Source: Deltaproteobacteria bacterium UBA5205
Lineage (GTDB): Bacteria; Desulfobacterota; Syntrophorhabdia; Syntrophorhabdales; Syntrophorhabdaceae
Direction: 5' to 3'
Length of the DNA stretch: 64,000 nucleotides
Assembly (NCBI GenBank): GCA_002412715.1
Contig: DHVP01000024.1
Coordinates: 62,001 to 126,000, forward strand
The notes under the pieces were generated by a model. It did not search any database and was not told where the DNA came from. It worked only from the letters and a program-made list of their open reading frames with translations. Positions 24,876 through 33,595 of this stretch are shown one piece after another; the first letter of the stretch is position 1; every line of letters begins with the position of its first letter. The position numbers were made by a program, and so were the translations under genes.

Positions 24876-26003
24876 TCACCTCATTCTCTTTTTTTCTTCA
24901 AAGGCCTTTACGAGGACGGCTTCCATCTCGTCCGCGTTTCTCTCCATGGTAAAGGATTCCATCTTCCTGCGGGAGTTTTTTCCCATGGCCTCCCGTGTGC
25001 CGGTATCGGTGAGCGCGGCGATGGCATCGCCAATGGCCCTGGTGTTCTCGGGCTCATCGATAATGTAGCCTTCATCAGGCGACACGAAGGCGCTTGCTCC
25101 GTTCCAGCGGGTGGTGATGACGGGAAGCCCCGAGGCCATCGCCTCCATCGTGGTAAGGGAACAGGCGTCGTAATATGTCGGATGGGCGAGCATATGAGCT
25201 GTCCGGTATATCTCTTCCGGTGCTGACTGTTCACCGATGAAAGAAACCCGGTCGTATATGCCCTCCTCGTTAATGAGGGTCCTGTAACGTTCCTGCTTGC
25301 CCCGGCCCATGACGATAAGGCGCACGTCCTTTCCCCGGCGCACCACCCCTCCGAGCGCTTTAAGGAGAGGCCCGAGCCCCTTGAGCCTGAAATTGCCCGC
25401 ACAGAAAAGGACCGTTGCGGGACCGGACGGCATGTGGGGCGCCGGACTGAAGCGCTCCGTGTCGACGCCGTTGTACACGATATCGAAGGCACTTCTATCG
25501 ATGCCGTAGTGCTCCGACATGTGGTCCCGGACCATATCGGAGATGGCCACTATCCGTTTGAAATTCCCTCTTTTCACCGAATATCCTTCTATCCAGCGCT
25601 GGATGGCCTGATTGGGGCTGTATCTTAACAGGAGGGTTTTTATCCTGCGCTCGGCCCCCGTCTGACAGCTCGCGATCTCCCTGTCCATCCAGACGCGCTG
25701 GACCCCGCCGTGGCTCTGGTATACATCCAGATCCAGAACGTTGCCATAGCCGAGCATTACGTCCGGCCTGACCTTGCGCAGTGCCTGCCTGTGTGTCAGG
25801 GCGAAGGAGAGATTTCGGCGCCACCTGGGATAGGAATCGGGACGCAGGGGAATGAGCGTGACCCCGGAAGCCCTGATGCCGCGGGCGCAGAAGACGCAGA
25901 CCTCGTGTCCTTTTCCGGCAAGCCTTTGGGCCAGGTCAAAGGTATAGCGTTCGGCGCCGCCTTTCTTCGGGTCGAAATTGTATATTGCCAGTCCGATCTT
26001 CAT
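24876..26003 (-). CDS. Glycosyltransferase family 4
   Basis: The 375-residue GT-B enzyme begins MKIGLAIYNFDPKKGGAERYTFDLAQRLAGKGHEV, the classic WaaG/PimA-like start. It has donor-domain features LFCAGNFRLKGLGPLLKALGGV and HPTYYDACSLTTMEAMASGLPVI, with the E-x7-E pattern modified to include ACSLTTMEA. The resemblance to WaaG (LPS glucosyltransferase I) is fair, and in this context an inner-core hexose transfer is plausible. A TTG seven codons upstream is an alternative start without a ribosome site. Confidence 0.88.
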   Translation of the reverse strand: MKIGLAIYNFDPKKGGAERYTFDLAQRLAGKGHEVCVFCARGIRASGVTLIPLRPDSYPRWRRNLSFALTHRQALRKVRPDVMLGYGNVLDLDVYQSHGGVQRVWMDREIASCQTGAERRIKTLLLRYSPNQAIQRWIEGYSVKRGNFKRIVAISDMVRDHMSEHYGIDRSAFDIVYNGVDTERFSPAPHMPSGPATVLFCAGNFRLKGLGPLLKALGGVVRRGKDVRLIVMGRGKQERYRTLINEEGIYDRVSFIGEQSAPEEIYRTAHMLAHPTYYDACSLTTMEAMASGLPVITTRWNGASAFVSPDEGYIIDEPENTRAIGDAIAALTDTGTREAMGKNSRRKMESFTMERNADEMEAVLVKAFEEKKRMR

Positions 26004-26046
26004 CTTTTTGCCACTGTACGCCAATGGTCAGAAGAAATAAGGAGGG

Positions 26047-27180
26047 TCATTTTCGCCTGCCCATGGTGAGGAGGGAATGATAGAAGCTCTTCACGGCCTT
26101 TGCCTGCAGCCGAAAGCTCCATTCCTCGTCGGCTCGCCTGCGGGCGTTTTCCCCGAGACGGCGCCTTATGCCGGTATCCGTGACGAGCAGCTCCATTTTT
26201 TTGGCAAGATCCGCGGCGTCCCAGGAGGTGACATAACCGGTTTTCTCATTTTCCACGAGGTCGGGCAGCATCCCCCTGTCGGAGACGATCGCCGGCCGGC
26301 CCATGCTCAGGACCTCGCGAAGCGCCCTCCCGCTGCCGTCGCTTCCTGCGCGCATCATGATGTAAAGGTCGAAGGTGTGTATCATGGAAAAGTAATCGTC
26401 GATGCGATAGCCGGCGATGACAACGTCCTTTTCGATACCCAGTTCCCTTAAAGGTTTCATAACGGAGGCCTCAATCTGGGAACTTCTGCCCACGATGACG
26501 AGCTTTACTTTGTCCACGCGGGAGCGCAGGGTGCTGAAGGCCTTGAGTATCACATCGTAGCCGCGGTCCGGCTTGAGCCTGCCGATGACGCCTATGACGC
26601 ACTCGTCCGGTGCTATCCCGAGTTCCGCCCGCAAATCTTTCACGGGGCCGTCATAGGGTTTGATCCCCGGCGGGACGATGCAAAGGCGCTCTTCGGGGAA
26701 ATGGAAATGTGCCCTGTCAAGCTTTGCGAGTCTCTGGCTGTATGTTACAAGGCCGTCCGTCCTCCCCATGGCCCAGGACATGAACAGGTTGGCCGGGAGA
26801 CCGTCGCGTTTGTGGTCGGTCCTGACGATGCGAGGGCGCGATCTGTAGAATGTCAGGGCCGTGACCGCGGTGAAATAATCGTGGGAAAGGTGGGTATGGA
26901 CGATGTCGAATTTTTCCCTCTCGACGTATGGATTGAACGAAGTCAGATCATGAAACCAGTCGCCTGCGGAAAAATACCTGTTGAGTCTGAGACCCTCATA
27001 ACACCGTATGCCCCTTCTTCGTGCCTCTTTATCGACTGTTCTCTCGGGAAAGTCGATCGGTGTTTTCCGGTAGGCGAGAACGACGTCGACGCCCTCGTTC
27101 CGGAGATTTTCGCAGAGCGAGAGCACCGGCTCGGCCGGACCGGTCCATTTCCAGTCGCTGAAGAGGTGAAGGACCTTCAT
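26047..27180 (-). CDS. Glycosyltransferase family 4
   Basis: The 377-residue GT-B enzyme starts MKVLHLFSDWKWTGPAEPVLSLCENLRNEGVDV. Its C-terminal half has CVIGVIGRLKPDRGYDVILKAFSTL and DLYIMMRAGSDGSGRALREVLSMGRPAIV (the E-x7-E motif region). The ATG overlaps the aminotransferase stop as ATGA; a start ten codons upstream lies inside that gene. A glycan-assembly role follows from family and context only. Confidence 0.9.
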   Translation of the reverse strand: MKVLHLFSDWKWTGPAEPVLSLCENLRNEGVDVVLAYRKTPIDFPERTVDKEARRRGIRCYEGLRLNRYFSAGDWFHDLTSFNPYVEREKFDIVHTHLSHDYFTAVTALTFYRSRPRIVRTDHKRDGLPANLFMSWAMGRTDGLVTYSQRLAKLDRAHFHFPEERLCIVPPGIKPYDGPVKDLRAELGIAPDECVIGVIGRLKPDRGYDVILKAFSTLRSRVDKVKLVIVGRSSQIEASVMKPLRELGIEKDVVIAGYRIDDYFSMIHTFDLYIMMRAGSDGSGRALREVLSMGRPAIVSDRGMLPDLVENEKTGYVTSWDAADLAKKMELLVTDTGIRRRLGENARRRADEEWSFRLQAKAVKSFYHSLLTMGRRK

Positions 27181-28286
27181 TTCCCGTAGAACTCGCTGAT
27201 CGTCCGGCATATGTAAGCGATCTCGTCTTCCCGAAGCGATGGATAGAGGGGCAGGGAGATAATCTGCCGGGCGGCCTTTTCGGCCTTCGGGAATGAGCCC
27301 GGTCCATATCCCAGGTGGCCGTAAACCTTTTGGAGATGGATGGGCGTCGGGTAGTGGACGAGGGTGACGATGCCCTTTTCACCGAGATAGGTTCTCAGGG
27401 CGTCCCTGTCTTCGACGGCGATGACGTAAAGGTGATACACGTGGTAGGAGTAGGGTGCCTCGGCGGGCCGCTTTACGGGCAGGCCTTCAAGTCCCCCGTC
27501 GTACAGGGAGGCGTTGCGCCGCCGCTTAATATTCCATTCATCCAGAAAGGGCAGCTTTACGCGAAGAAGGGCGGCTTGAAGTTCGTCAAGGCGGGAGACG
27601 AACCCCTGAATATCGTGGACGTGCCTGTCCGACTGACCGTGAGCGCGAAGAACGAGGGTCTTCCTGTAGACATCTTCATTGTCCGTAACGATGATCCCGC
27701 CGTCGCCGTAGCATCCCAGGTTCTTCGTCGGGTAAAAGCTGAAGGCCGACACATCGCCCATGGTGCCCACGTTTCTGTCTTTGTAACGCGAGCCATGGGC
27801 CTGACAGGCGTCTTCCATGATCATGACGCCGTATCGGGCACATACGTCCCTGATCTCATCGAGAGGGCAGGGCTGCCCGTACAGATGGACCGGCACACAG
27901 AGCCTGATATCCTTTTCGGTCTTCAAAAGCTTTTCGAGCGCCGAGGGGTCCATGTTGCAGGAATCCTCCTCGATGTCGCAGAAACGGGGAATAAGGCCGT
28001 GCTCGGAGAGGGCCATCGCCGTGGCGATGTAGGTATTGGGGGTTGTGACGAACTTGTCCCCGGCCTTGAGGCCCAGCGCGAGACCGCCTATCTTGATGGC
28101 GTCGGTGCCGCTTGCGACTCCGGCGGCATATTTCACGCCCACGTAGGCCGCGAATTCTTCTTCGAGGGCCCGTACTTCCTTGCCGAGGATGTATTCTCCT
28201 GACGACAGCACCTTTTCAAAGGTCTTCAGGAGATCCGTCTTGATCGGGGAATGGTCCCGTTCTATATCGAAGATTTTTATATTCAT
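27177..28286 (-). CDS. DegT/DnrJ/EryC1/StrS-family sugar aminotransferase
   Basis: The 369-residue PLP enzyme converts a keto-sugar nucleotide into an amino sugar. It has GVASGTDAIKIG (cofactor phosphate site) and IMEDACQAHGSRYKDRNVGTMGD. The catalytic lysine is in FSFYPTKNLGCYGDGG, and QSDRHVHDIQGFVSRLDELQAALLRVKL forms the second half. It overlaps both neighbours by 4 bases. With the NAD-dependent epimerase two genes away it probably makes a dideoxy-amino sugar for the surface glycan. Confidence 0.93.
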   Translation of the reverse strand: MNIKIFDIERDHSPIKTDLLKTFEKVLSSGEYILGKEVRALEEEFAAYVGVKYAAGVASGTDAIKIGGLALGLKAGDKFVTTPNTYIATAMALSEHGLIPRFCDIEEDSCNMDPSALEKLLKTEKDIRLCVPVHLYGQPCPLDEIRDVCARYGVMIMEDACQAHGSRYKDRNVGTMGDVSAFSFYPTKNLGCYGDGGIIVTDNEDVYRKTLVLRAHGQSDRHVHDIQGFVSRLDELQAALLRVKLPFLDEWNIKRRRNASLYDGGLEGLPVKRPAEAPYSYHVYHLYVIAVEDRDALRTYLGEKGIVTLVHYPTPIHLQKVYGHLGYGPGSFPKAEKAARQIISLPLYPSLREDEIAYICRTISEFYGK

Positions 28287-29020
28287 TTGTGATTACCGTC
28301 CTTTTTCGCGAATATGATGAGGGTGTTTCCGCCATCGAGTACCGAGGGGCCCGAGGTTTCGTCAAGCCAGTATTCCTTTCGTTTCGCATCGCTCCAGAGA
28401 TGCCCGTAGAGGCGGATCAACCATACAAACGGTTTCAGGAAGACCTGTTTTCTCTTTTTCCGGTCGTACGTCATGCCGGTTATGGTAAACCCGGCATGTT
28501 CAAGGATGAACCTGATGAGGGTGTAACCCAGCGGGGACAGGTGCATGTCGTATACCTCGGAGCCAAAACGATCACGAAATCTGCTCTGCGAGACGGGTTT
28601 GGTGAAGAATCCCGTGACAAGGAACTTCAGGCGCCTTTCTATATTGAGGTAGTTGGGTGTGGTCAGGACAAGTGTTCCACCCGGTTTCAACACCCGGGAG
28701 ATCTCCCTCACGGCATTGTATGGATTTTCCGTATGTTCGATGGCCTCGAGGAAACAGACGTAATCAAAGATGCCCTCTCCATAAGGCAGTCTGTCGTTGA
28801 GGTTGCCCTTGTCCACGGTCAACCCGGACGCGGCAAACCTCTCCGCATTGATGTCGCAACAGGATACCTCAAAGCCCATTTCTTTGAGTCTCATTGCGAG
28901 CGCCCCCGCGCCGGTAGGGACGTCAAGGAGTTTTCCCCGGGGCTGCCCTTCGAGATGGCCGGCGACTTTCTCGTGGACACCGTCGCGGGCCAGCGCCAGC
29001 GGTAACCGTGAATCAGCCAT
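28283..29020 (-). CDS. SAM-dependent methyltransferase, class I
   Basis: The 245-residue protein has the SAM site GKLLDVPTGAGALAMRLKEMGFEVSCCDINAERF. FDYVCFLEAIEHTENPYNAVREISRVLKPGGTLVLTTPN and a C-terminal hydrophobic/basic stretch PLGYTLIRFILEHAGFTITG follow. This layout is typical of methyltransferases in O-antigen and LPS clusters. The stop overlaps the aminotransferase start (ATGA), and the epimerase ends 2 bases before its start. The substrate is not inferable. Confidence 0.88.
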   Translation of the reverse strand: MADSRLPLALARDGVHEKVAGHLEGQPRGKLLDVPTGAGALAMRLKEMGFEVSCCDINAERFAASGLTVDKGNLNDRLPYGEGIFDYVCFLEAIEHTENPYNAVREISRVLKPGGTLVLTTPNYLNIERRLKFLVTGFFTKPVSQSRFRDRFGSEVYDMHLSPLGYTLIRFILEHAGFTITGMTYDRKKRKQVFLKPFVWLIRLYGHLWSDAKRKEYWLDETSGPSVLDGGNTLIIFAKKDGNHK

Positions 29021-29022
29021 CC

Positions 29023-30000
29023 TTACCAGTACTCCTTCCTGAATTGCCGGTAGAAGTCTATGGTTCTGGCTATGCCTTCATCAAGGGATGTTGCCGGCTG
29101 CCAGCCCGTCGTGTTTGTGATCCGGGTTATATCGGCGTAATAGTCGCCCGGCTCCACCTCTTTTCGTTCCCGGGTGAACTCGGTGAATTTCGTCTTCCCC
29201 GTCCCGGCAATGGCGACGATCTTTTCGGCGAGGTCAAAGAAGCTGACGGGAATGCCCGTTCCCACATTGAAAACCTTGCCGTAGGCATCCTCAACAGAGG
29301 CGACCTTGATCATACAGTCAACGAGGTCATCAACGTAAAGAAAATCCCTCAGGATCCGCCCGTCGCCGAAAACAGGTATCTCCTCATCGTCGAGGGCCTT
29401 GCGGATGAACCAGTTGAAGACGCCATACTCATCATGGGCCATCTGGTGGCGAGGCCCGTAGGTGTTTGTGATGCGAAGGCACGTTCCTTTTATCCTGTAG
29501 ACATCGTCATAGACGAGGACCATCTTCTCCGCAGTCAGGTTCGTCACGGCATAGATGCCCTTCGGGTTTGTCGGGTGGTCTTCATCGACAGGCAATGTGA
29601 CGCTGGAGCCATATTCGCCGCGTGTTCCGGCAAAGATTACCTTTGCATCCCTGTTGTTATGGCGCAGGGCCTCAAGCAGCACAAGCGTGCCCTGGCAGTT
29701 GATCTCCAGATCCTGGAGAGGATTTTTCATGCTGTCAACGTGGTTGACCTGTCCTGCAAGGTGAAAGACGTACTCCTTTCCCTTGACAAGGTGGTTCATG
29801 GAGAGCTGATTGCGGACATCGGAGACATTCACCGTTACCTTGCCGGTTATATCCCTGATATTGAAAAAGTTACCGCCCTGGCGCGGGAGCATGTTGTCTA
29901 CGATGGTCACGCGGGCGCCTAGTCTCACAAGTTCCATACAGAGGTTGCTCCCGATGAAGCCGAGCCCGCCGGTAACGAGGACTTCCTTGTTATTGAACAC
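29023..30000 (-). CDS. NAD-dependent epimerase/dehydratase (extended SDR)
   Basis: The 325-residue enzyme has the Rossmann motif VLVTGGLGFIGSNL at its start. FAGTRGEYGSS lies where the catalytic Ser/Thr is expected, and the YxxxK catalytic pair is GIYAVTNLTAEK. Here Tyr is present but the spacing to Lys is changed (Y-AVTNLTAE-K), so either the real pair is displaced or the site is unusual. Family relatives are UDP-glucose 4-epimerase or dTDP-glucose 4,6-dehydratase-like. The GTG at 30000 is chosen since GGAGG stands 8 bases upstream. It overlaps the upstream GT2 gene by 11 bases. Confidence 0.85.
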   Translation of the reverse strand: MFNNKEVLVTGGLGFIGSNLCMELVRLGARVTIVDNMLPRQGGNFFNIRDITGKVTVNVSDVRNQLSMNHLVKGKEYVFHLAGQVNHVDSMKNPLQDLEINCQGTLVLLEALRHNNRDAKVIFAGTRGEYGSSVTLPVDEDHPTNPKGIYAVTNLTAEKMVLVYDDVYRIKGTCLRITNTYGPRHQMAHDEYGVFNWFIRKALDDEEIPVFGDGRILRDFLYVDDLVDCMIKVASVEDAYGKVFNVGTGIPVSFFDLAEKIVAIAGTGKTKFTEFTRERKEVEPGDYYADITRITNTTGWQPATSLDEGIARTIDFYRQFRKEYW

Positions 30001-30787
30001 CCTTTTTTCCTCCGTGATCTTTCTCGATCTCCCACAAGCGAGCATGTTTCATGAAGACATAATACATCGTCGAGGCCATGATGATGATGCCGGGGACACC
30101 GTCCAGGAAACCCATCTTGAAGATGTAGTCCCTGAAAAAGCGATAGATGGGACGGGCTATCATGTTGACCAGATGAAAATGGCGCCCCGCGGCAAAAAGG
30201 TCCCGTGCGTATGCATCGGAATAGCGGTCCACGGTCCTGATCTGATGGGCCGTGTCGGCGTAGGGTGTATGGAGATAATGGTTTCTCATGTGTCCCACCT
30301 GTCCGTCAACGTGCACCCTGGCATGTATGCCGCCCCGCCAGCCGCCCCTGTCTTTTCTGTACAACCGTATTTCCCGGTCGGGATACCAGCCTCCGTACCT
30401 GATCTCCCTGCCGAGATAGATGTTGCGGCGGTCCGCGACATACCCGTCCCGGGCGTTCCCGGAGTCAAGAATCTCCTCAACCTCTTTCCTGAAGCCATCG
30501 GTGAGCCATTCATCGGCATCGATGAAGAGGACCCAGCGGTTGCTGCAATGATCCTGGGCGTACTGGTATTTTTCACGCTGGTCCGTCGTATCGTACTGCA
30601 GGACCTGTCCTGTGTATTGCGAGGCGATATCCGCGGTGCCGTCGGGGCTGTGTGAATCGACGACGACGATCTCATCGGCCCACCCGGCGACGCTTTCAAG
30701 CGCCTTCCCGATGGTGGCGCTGTTATTGAGGGTGATCATATACACGGACAGTGGTAATTTTGTATACTGTCTTCTCTCCATTGTCAT
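29990..30787 (-). CDS. Glycosyltransferase family 2 (WaaE/KdtX-like LPS core)
   Basis: The 265-residue enzyme has LSVYMITLNNSATIGKALESV, DEIVVVDSHSPDGTADIA, RWVLFIDADEWLTDGF (DxD) and the GGWYPDREIRLYRKD segment. These are characteristic of the WaaE/KdtX family, which adds beta-glucose to LPS core heptose. A hydrophobic segment lies near the C-terminus. It is the first gene after a promoter (30804-30832) and begins a run of co-directed, overlapping glycan genes. An alternative ATG lies two codons in. Confidence 0.9.
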   Translation of the reverse strand: MTMERRQYTKLPLSVYMITLNNSATIGKALESVAGWADEIVVVDSHSPDGTADIASQYTGQVLQYDTTDQREKYQYAQDHCSNRWVLFIDADEWLTDGFRKEVEEILDSGNARDGYVADRRNIYLGREIRYGGWYPDREIRLYRKDRGGWRGGIHARVHVDGQVGHMRNHYLHTPYADTAHQIRTVDRYSDAYARDLFAAGRHFHLVNMIARPIYRFFRDYIFKMGFLDGVPGIIIMASTMYYVFMKHARLWEIEKDHGGKKGVQ

Positions 30788-30803
30788 GTGGTCCGATGGT
30801 GTT

Positions 30804-30832
30804 ACAATACACTAAAAAGTGCTTGAAATCAA
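30804..30832 (-). promoter_or_regulatory. Sigma-70-type promoter for the glycan gene run
   Basis: On the minus strand TTGATT (30832-30827), 17 bases, then TATTGT (30809-30804). The ATG of the GT2 gene is 16 bases further, leaving a leader of about 10 bases without a ribosome site. Confidence 0.45.
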
Positions 30833-30846
30833 ATAAGAAAGGCAGT

Positions 30847-31329
30847 TCACTTCTCTTTCAGATTCTTGATCGTCCTGATGATATCGCGGGTGGAGTGGTC
30901 CTTGGGGTCGCCGACTATTGAGACTTTCCCCCCGTAGGAGAGGACGATGTCCCGTTCGGGGACGCTGCCCTCGGTATAGTCGGTGCCTTTTGCGTGGATA
31001 TGGGGCTTCAGGGTGGAAAGGAGATTCTCCACTGTGGATTCTCCAAAGAGGATGACGTAGTCGACGCAATCGATGGCCGATATGATCTCCGCCCGTTCCG
31101 CTGCCGGGGTGACCACCTCTTTACGCTTACCGAGACCCGTAACGGAGGAGTCGTCATTGACGGCAACGATGAGAATGTCCCCCAGTTCCTTCGCCCCCTT
31201 AAGATACCGGACGTGTCCCACATGGACGATGTCGAAGCACCCGTTCCCGAAGACGACCTTTTTCCCCGCCTTCTTTTCTTTCTCAATGATCCCGTTGAGT
31301 TCATCAAGATCTCTAACTATTATTCCCAT
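30847..31329 (-). CDS. rfaE2: D-glycero-beta-D-manno-heptose 1-phosphate adenylyltransferase
   Basis: This 160-residue nucleotidyltransferase corresponds to the C-terminal half of HldE. It has VFGNGCFDIVHVGHVRYLKGAKELGD (HxGH-type active site GCFDIVHVGH) and the C-terminal STRDIIRTI (the STS/T-x2-I region). It activates heptose-1-phosphate with ATP to make ADP-heptose for the LPS inner core. In E. coli it is fused to the kinase; here it is a separate gene lying after the kinase gene (rfaE1), with a 177-base inverted-repeat element between them. AAAGGAG stands 9 bases before the ATG. Confidence 0.95.
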   Translation of the reverse strand: MGIIVRDLDELNGIIEKEKKAGKKVVFGNGCFDIVHVGHVRYLKGAKELGDILIVAVNDDSSVTGLGKRKEVVTPAAERAEIISAIDCVDYVILFGESTVENLLSTLKPHIHAKGTDYTEGSVPERDIVLSYGGKVSIVGDPKDHSTRDIIRTIKNLKEK

Positions 31330-31363
31330 TGCACGTGTCTCCTTTCATTCCCCTGTCCGCTGC

Positions 31364-31540
31364 GTCATTCCGGCGAAGGCCGGAATCCGGGAGAGATTCC
31401 GGACAAGGAATATCTATCCAAAGGGACTTCCACCTGTTCTCTTTCGCGCTGCAGGGTGACCCATATGTGTGCTCCGCTTCGTCAAGGGTTCTCCTGGTTG
31501 TCGCTGGGCGAGTGTAGATACCGGCCTTCGCCGGAATGAC
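31364..31540. repeat. MITE-like inverted-repeat element between rfaE1 and rfaE2
   Basis: GTCATTCCGGCGAAGGCCGG at 31364-31383 is found inverted and perfect at 31521-31540, enclosing about 137 bases with no gene. Each arm also folds on itself (CCGGC-gaag-GCCGG). Elements ending in GTCATTCC...GGAATGAC are common dispersed intergenic repeats in many bacteria. No target duplication could be recognised. Confidence 0.75.
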
Positions 31541-31569
31541 GGAAAAAGCCCGAAATCCTTCAACCGCCT

Positions 31570-32616
31570 TTAAATGACTCCGCCGTTTTCTATGGATTTC
31601 TTCAACTCCGGTATGGTGACCGTTGCCGTCCCCCGCTTCATGACCACTATCCCTGCCGCGTAATTCGCAATCCGCGAGGCGTCGAGAAAGCTTGCCCCGC
31701 TTGCGAGCGACAGGGCGACAGCGGCGCAGACGGTGTCTCCGGCCCCGGTAACGTCCGTTACGTCATCCTTGCCGGATATGGGGATGTGATGTACTGCGCC
31801 GTCCTTGAGGAAGAGGGTCATGCCCCTGTTGCCGCGGGTGACGAGGAGGGCGGACAGGTGCATCGCGGACAGGACTTTCCCGCCGATCTCTTCTATCGGG
31901 TCGCTTTCCTTAAGACCCGCCAGGGCATATGCCTCGGATTCATTCGGGGTGATCATGGTAAATCCTGCGTACTTTTTCAGGCCATATCGTGAGTCGCCGA
32001 CGACGATTTTATCGTTAGCGAGTATCTTCATGTATTCGATTACCCCGGGGTGGACGGCGCCGTGCCCGTAATCCGAGACGACCACCGCGTCGACGTGGGG
32101 GCAGATGGCGGCCAGCCTCTCCATGAGAAGGGCCTTTTCCTTCGCGGTATGCCTGCGGCCGTCATCCTTGTCTATGCGGATGACCTGCTGTTTCGACACG
32201 TGGGTGTCTCCGGCGAGGATCCGTGTTTTTGTCACGGTATCGCCGCTTATGCGTATGATTCCGCCGGTGTCGACAGTCTTCGTCGCGGAAAAGAAATCCA
32301 TGAGTTTCCCGCCGATGGAATCGCCGCCGACGAAACCGATGGGATAGACCTTTGCCCCCAGGGCGGCGAGGTTGTTTATGGTGTTGCCGGCACTGCCGGG
32401 ATATATGCTCGATTTCTCGTATTTGACCACGACAACCGGGGCTTCTCTGGAGAGCCGATAGGGTTTGCCGAAGATGAAGACATCGGCAATGATATCGCCG
32501 ACGACACAGATTCTCTTTCCTTTGAACCGGTCAAGAAAACGCGGCAGGCCGGTCGCTCCTTTTCCCGGTTTTTTTTGCGGTCTCTTTCGACTGTCTCCTT
32601 CAGACGGTTTTTTCAA
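31570..32616 (-). CDS. rfaE1: D-glycero-beta-D-manno-heptose-7-phosphate kinase
   Basis: This 348-residue PfkB/ribokinase-fold enzyme matches the N-terminal half of HldE. KRICVVGDIIADVFIFG is the opening strand, GSAGNTINNLAALGAKVYPIG the substrate glycine motif, and VTDVTGAGDTVCAAVALSLASG the catalytic Asp/anion-hole signature. It makes heptose 1,7-bisphosphate for ADP-heptose synthesis. A basic 25-residue N-terminal tail (KKPSEGDSRKRPQKKPGKG) precedes the fold. It overlaps the heptosyltransferase upstream by 17 bases. Confidence 0.95.
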   Translation of the reverse strand: MKKPSEGDSRKRPQKKPGKGATGLPRFLDRFKGKRICVVGDIIADVFIFGKPYRLSREAPVVVVKYEKSSIYPGSAGNTINNLAALGAKVYPIGFVGGDSIGGKLMDFFSATKTVDTGGIIRISGDTVTKTRILAGDTHVSKQQVIRIDKDDGRRHTAKEKALLMERLAAICPHVDAVVVSDYGHGAVHPGVIEYMKILANDKIVVGDSRYGLKKYAGFTMITPNESEAYALAGLKESDPIEEIGGKVLSAMHLSALLVTRGNRGMTLFLKDGAVHHIPISGKDDVTDVTGAGDTVCAAVALSLASGASFLDASRIANYAAGIVVMKRGTATVTIPELKKSIENGGVI

Positions 32617-33595
32617 GGATATCCCCCAGTAGGTGAGTGATTTCTTGCGGCTTTATTCCTGTCATGCATTCGTGGTTCCCGTCGCATTTTTTCTTGTTGC
32701 AGGGGCGGCATGCCATGTTCTTTGAAACTACATATGTGGATGTGCCCGGGTAGGAGGTATAGCGTTCATCCATCGGCCCGGCGAGGACAATGGTGGGGAC
32801 ACGAAGGGCCGCGGCGATGTGGCGGGGGCCGGTGTCGTTGCTTACAACGAAGGCCGCCCTGGCCAGGCACACCTTCATGTCGCGTAGGTTCATCGATTTG
32901 ATCCCGGCGTGCTCCTTGCCGCGTATCCCTTCGTAGATCTTCGCGGCAAGGTCGGTCTCGTTCCCGCCGGGAAGCATGTAGACGTTCATGCCGTACCTGT
33001 CGATTACCAGGTCCGCCAGTTCGGAGAAATAGCCGGCGGGCCAGCACTTCGACGGGCCGTACTGGGCGCCGACGATCATAATGCCATAGGGTTTTGCCAG
33101 ATCTCCGAACTCCTGATCAAACTTCTTTTCTTCGTCGGCGGTTACGGCAAGAACCGGCGCCTCTATGGATCGCGGGATTCCGAGGACGTCCATGATCCTG
33201 AGGTAGTGTTCCGAGGTGGGCTCAAGACCGGTGTGTTCGTCCACCTTTACATTCAGCATGAAGCCTCGTTTGTTTCGGGCATAGCCTATGATTTCGGGTA
33301 CCCTCAGGTTGTAGAAGAACAGGACCGACCTGAACGAGTGGGGAAGGGCGATGGCGCGGCTGAAACCGACCTTCTTGAGCCTGTTTGCCGTTTCAAGGAA
33401 GAGGGAAAGCCCCTTGCCGTTGGTGGCAACGAAACGGTCGAAAAGATCGAGGCCATTGTAAAGGTGAATGGCGCCTGCTTTCCCTATGGCCCATATTTCG
33501 TCTGTTGAGTGTTGTCTGAGCGCATGGAGAAAGGGAACGGCCATCACCATGTCGCCGAGCCAGTTAGGCAGATATACTATCGTCTTTCCAGTCAC
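32600..33595 (-). CDS. waaF: LPS heptosyltransferase (GT9, WaaF-like)
   Basis: The 331-residue GT9 enzyme starts TIVYLPNWLGDMVMAVPFLHALRQ, the WaaF-type NWxGD nucleophile/acceptor segment. It has FVVSNDTGPRHIAAALRVPTIVLAGPMDERYTSYPG, the conserved ADP-heptose-binding region. A cysteine set CRPCNKKKCDGNHECM sits near the C-terminus. It adds heptose to the growing LPS inner core. The start is GTG and overlaps the B12-radical SAM gene by 32 bases. It is followed by rfaE1 and rfaE2, so donor synthesis and use are co-transcribed. Confidence 0.9.
   Translation of the reverse strand: MTGKTIVYLPNWLGDMVMAVPFLHALRQHSTDEIWAIGKAGAIHLYNGLDLFDRFVATNGKGLSLFLETANRLKKVGFSRAIALPHSFRSVLFFYNLRVPEIIGYARNKRGFMLNVKVDEHTGLEPTSEHYLRIMDVLGIPRSIEAPVLAVTADEEKKFDQEFGDLAKPYGIMIVGAQYGPSKCWPAGYFSELADLVIDRYGMNVYMLPGGNETDLAAKIYEGIRGKEHAGIKSMNLRDMKVCLARAAFVVSNDTGPRHIAAALRVPTIVLAGPMDERYTSYPGTSTYVVSKNMACRPCNKKKCDGNHECMTGIKPQEITHLLGDILEKTV

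Noticed and set aside
31330..31569. Small coding gene between rfaE1 and rfaE2
   Set aside because: The short frames cross the inverted-repeat element, differ between strands and have no ribosome site.
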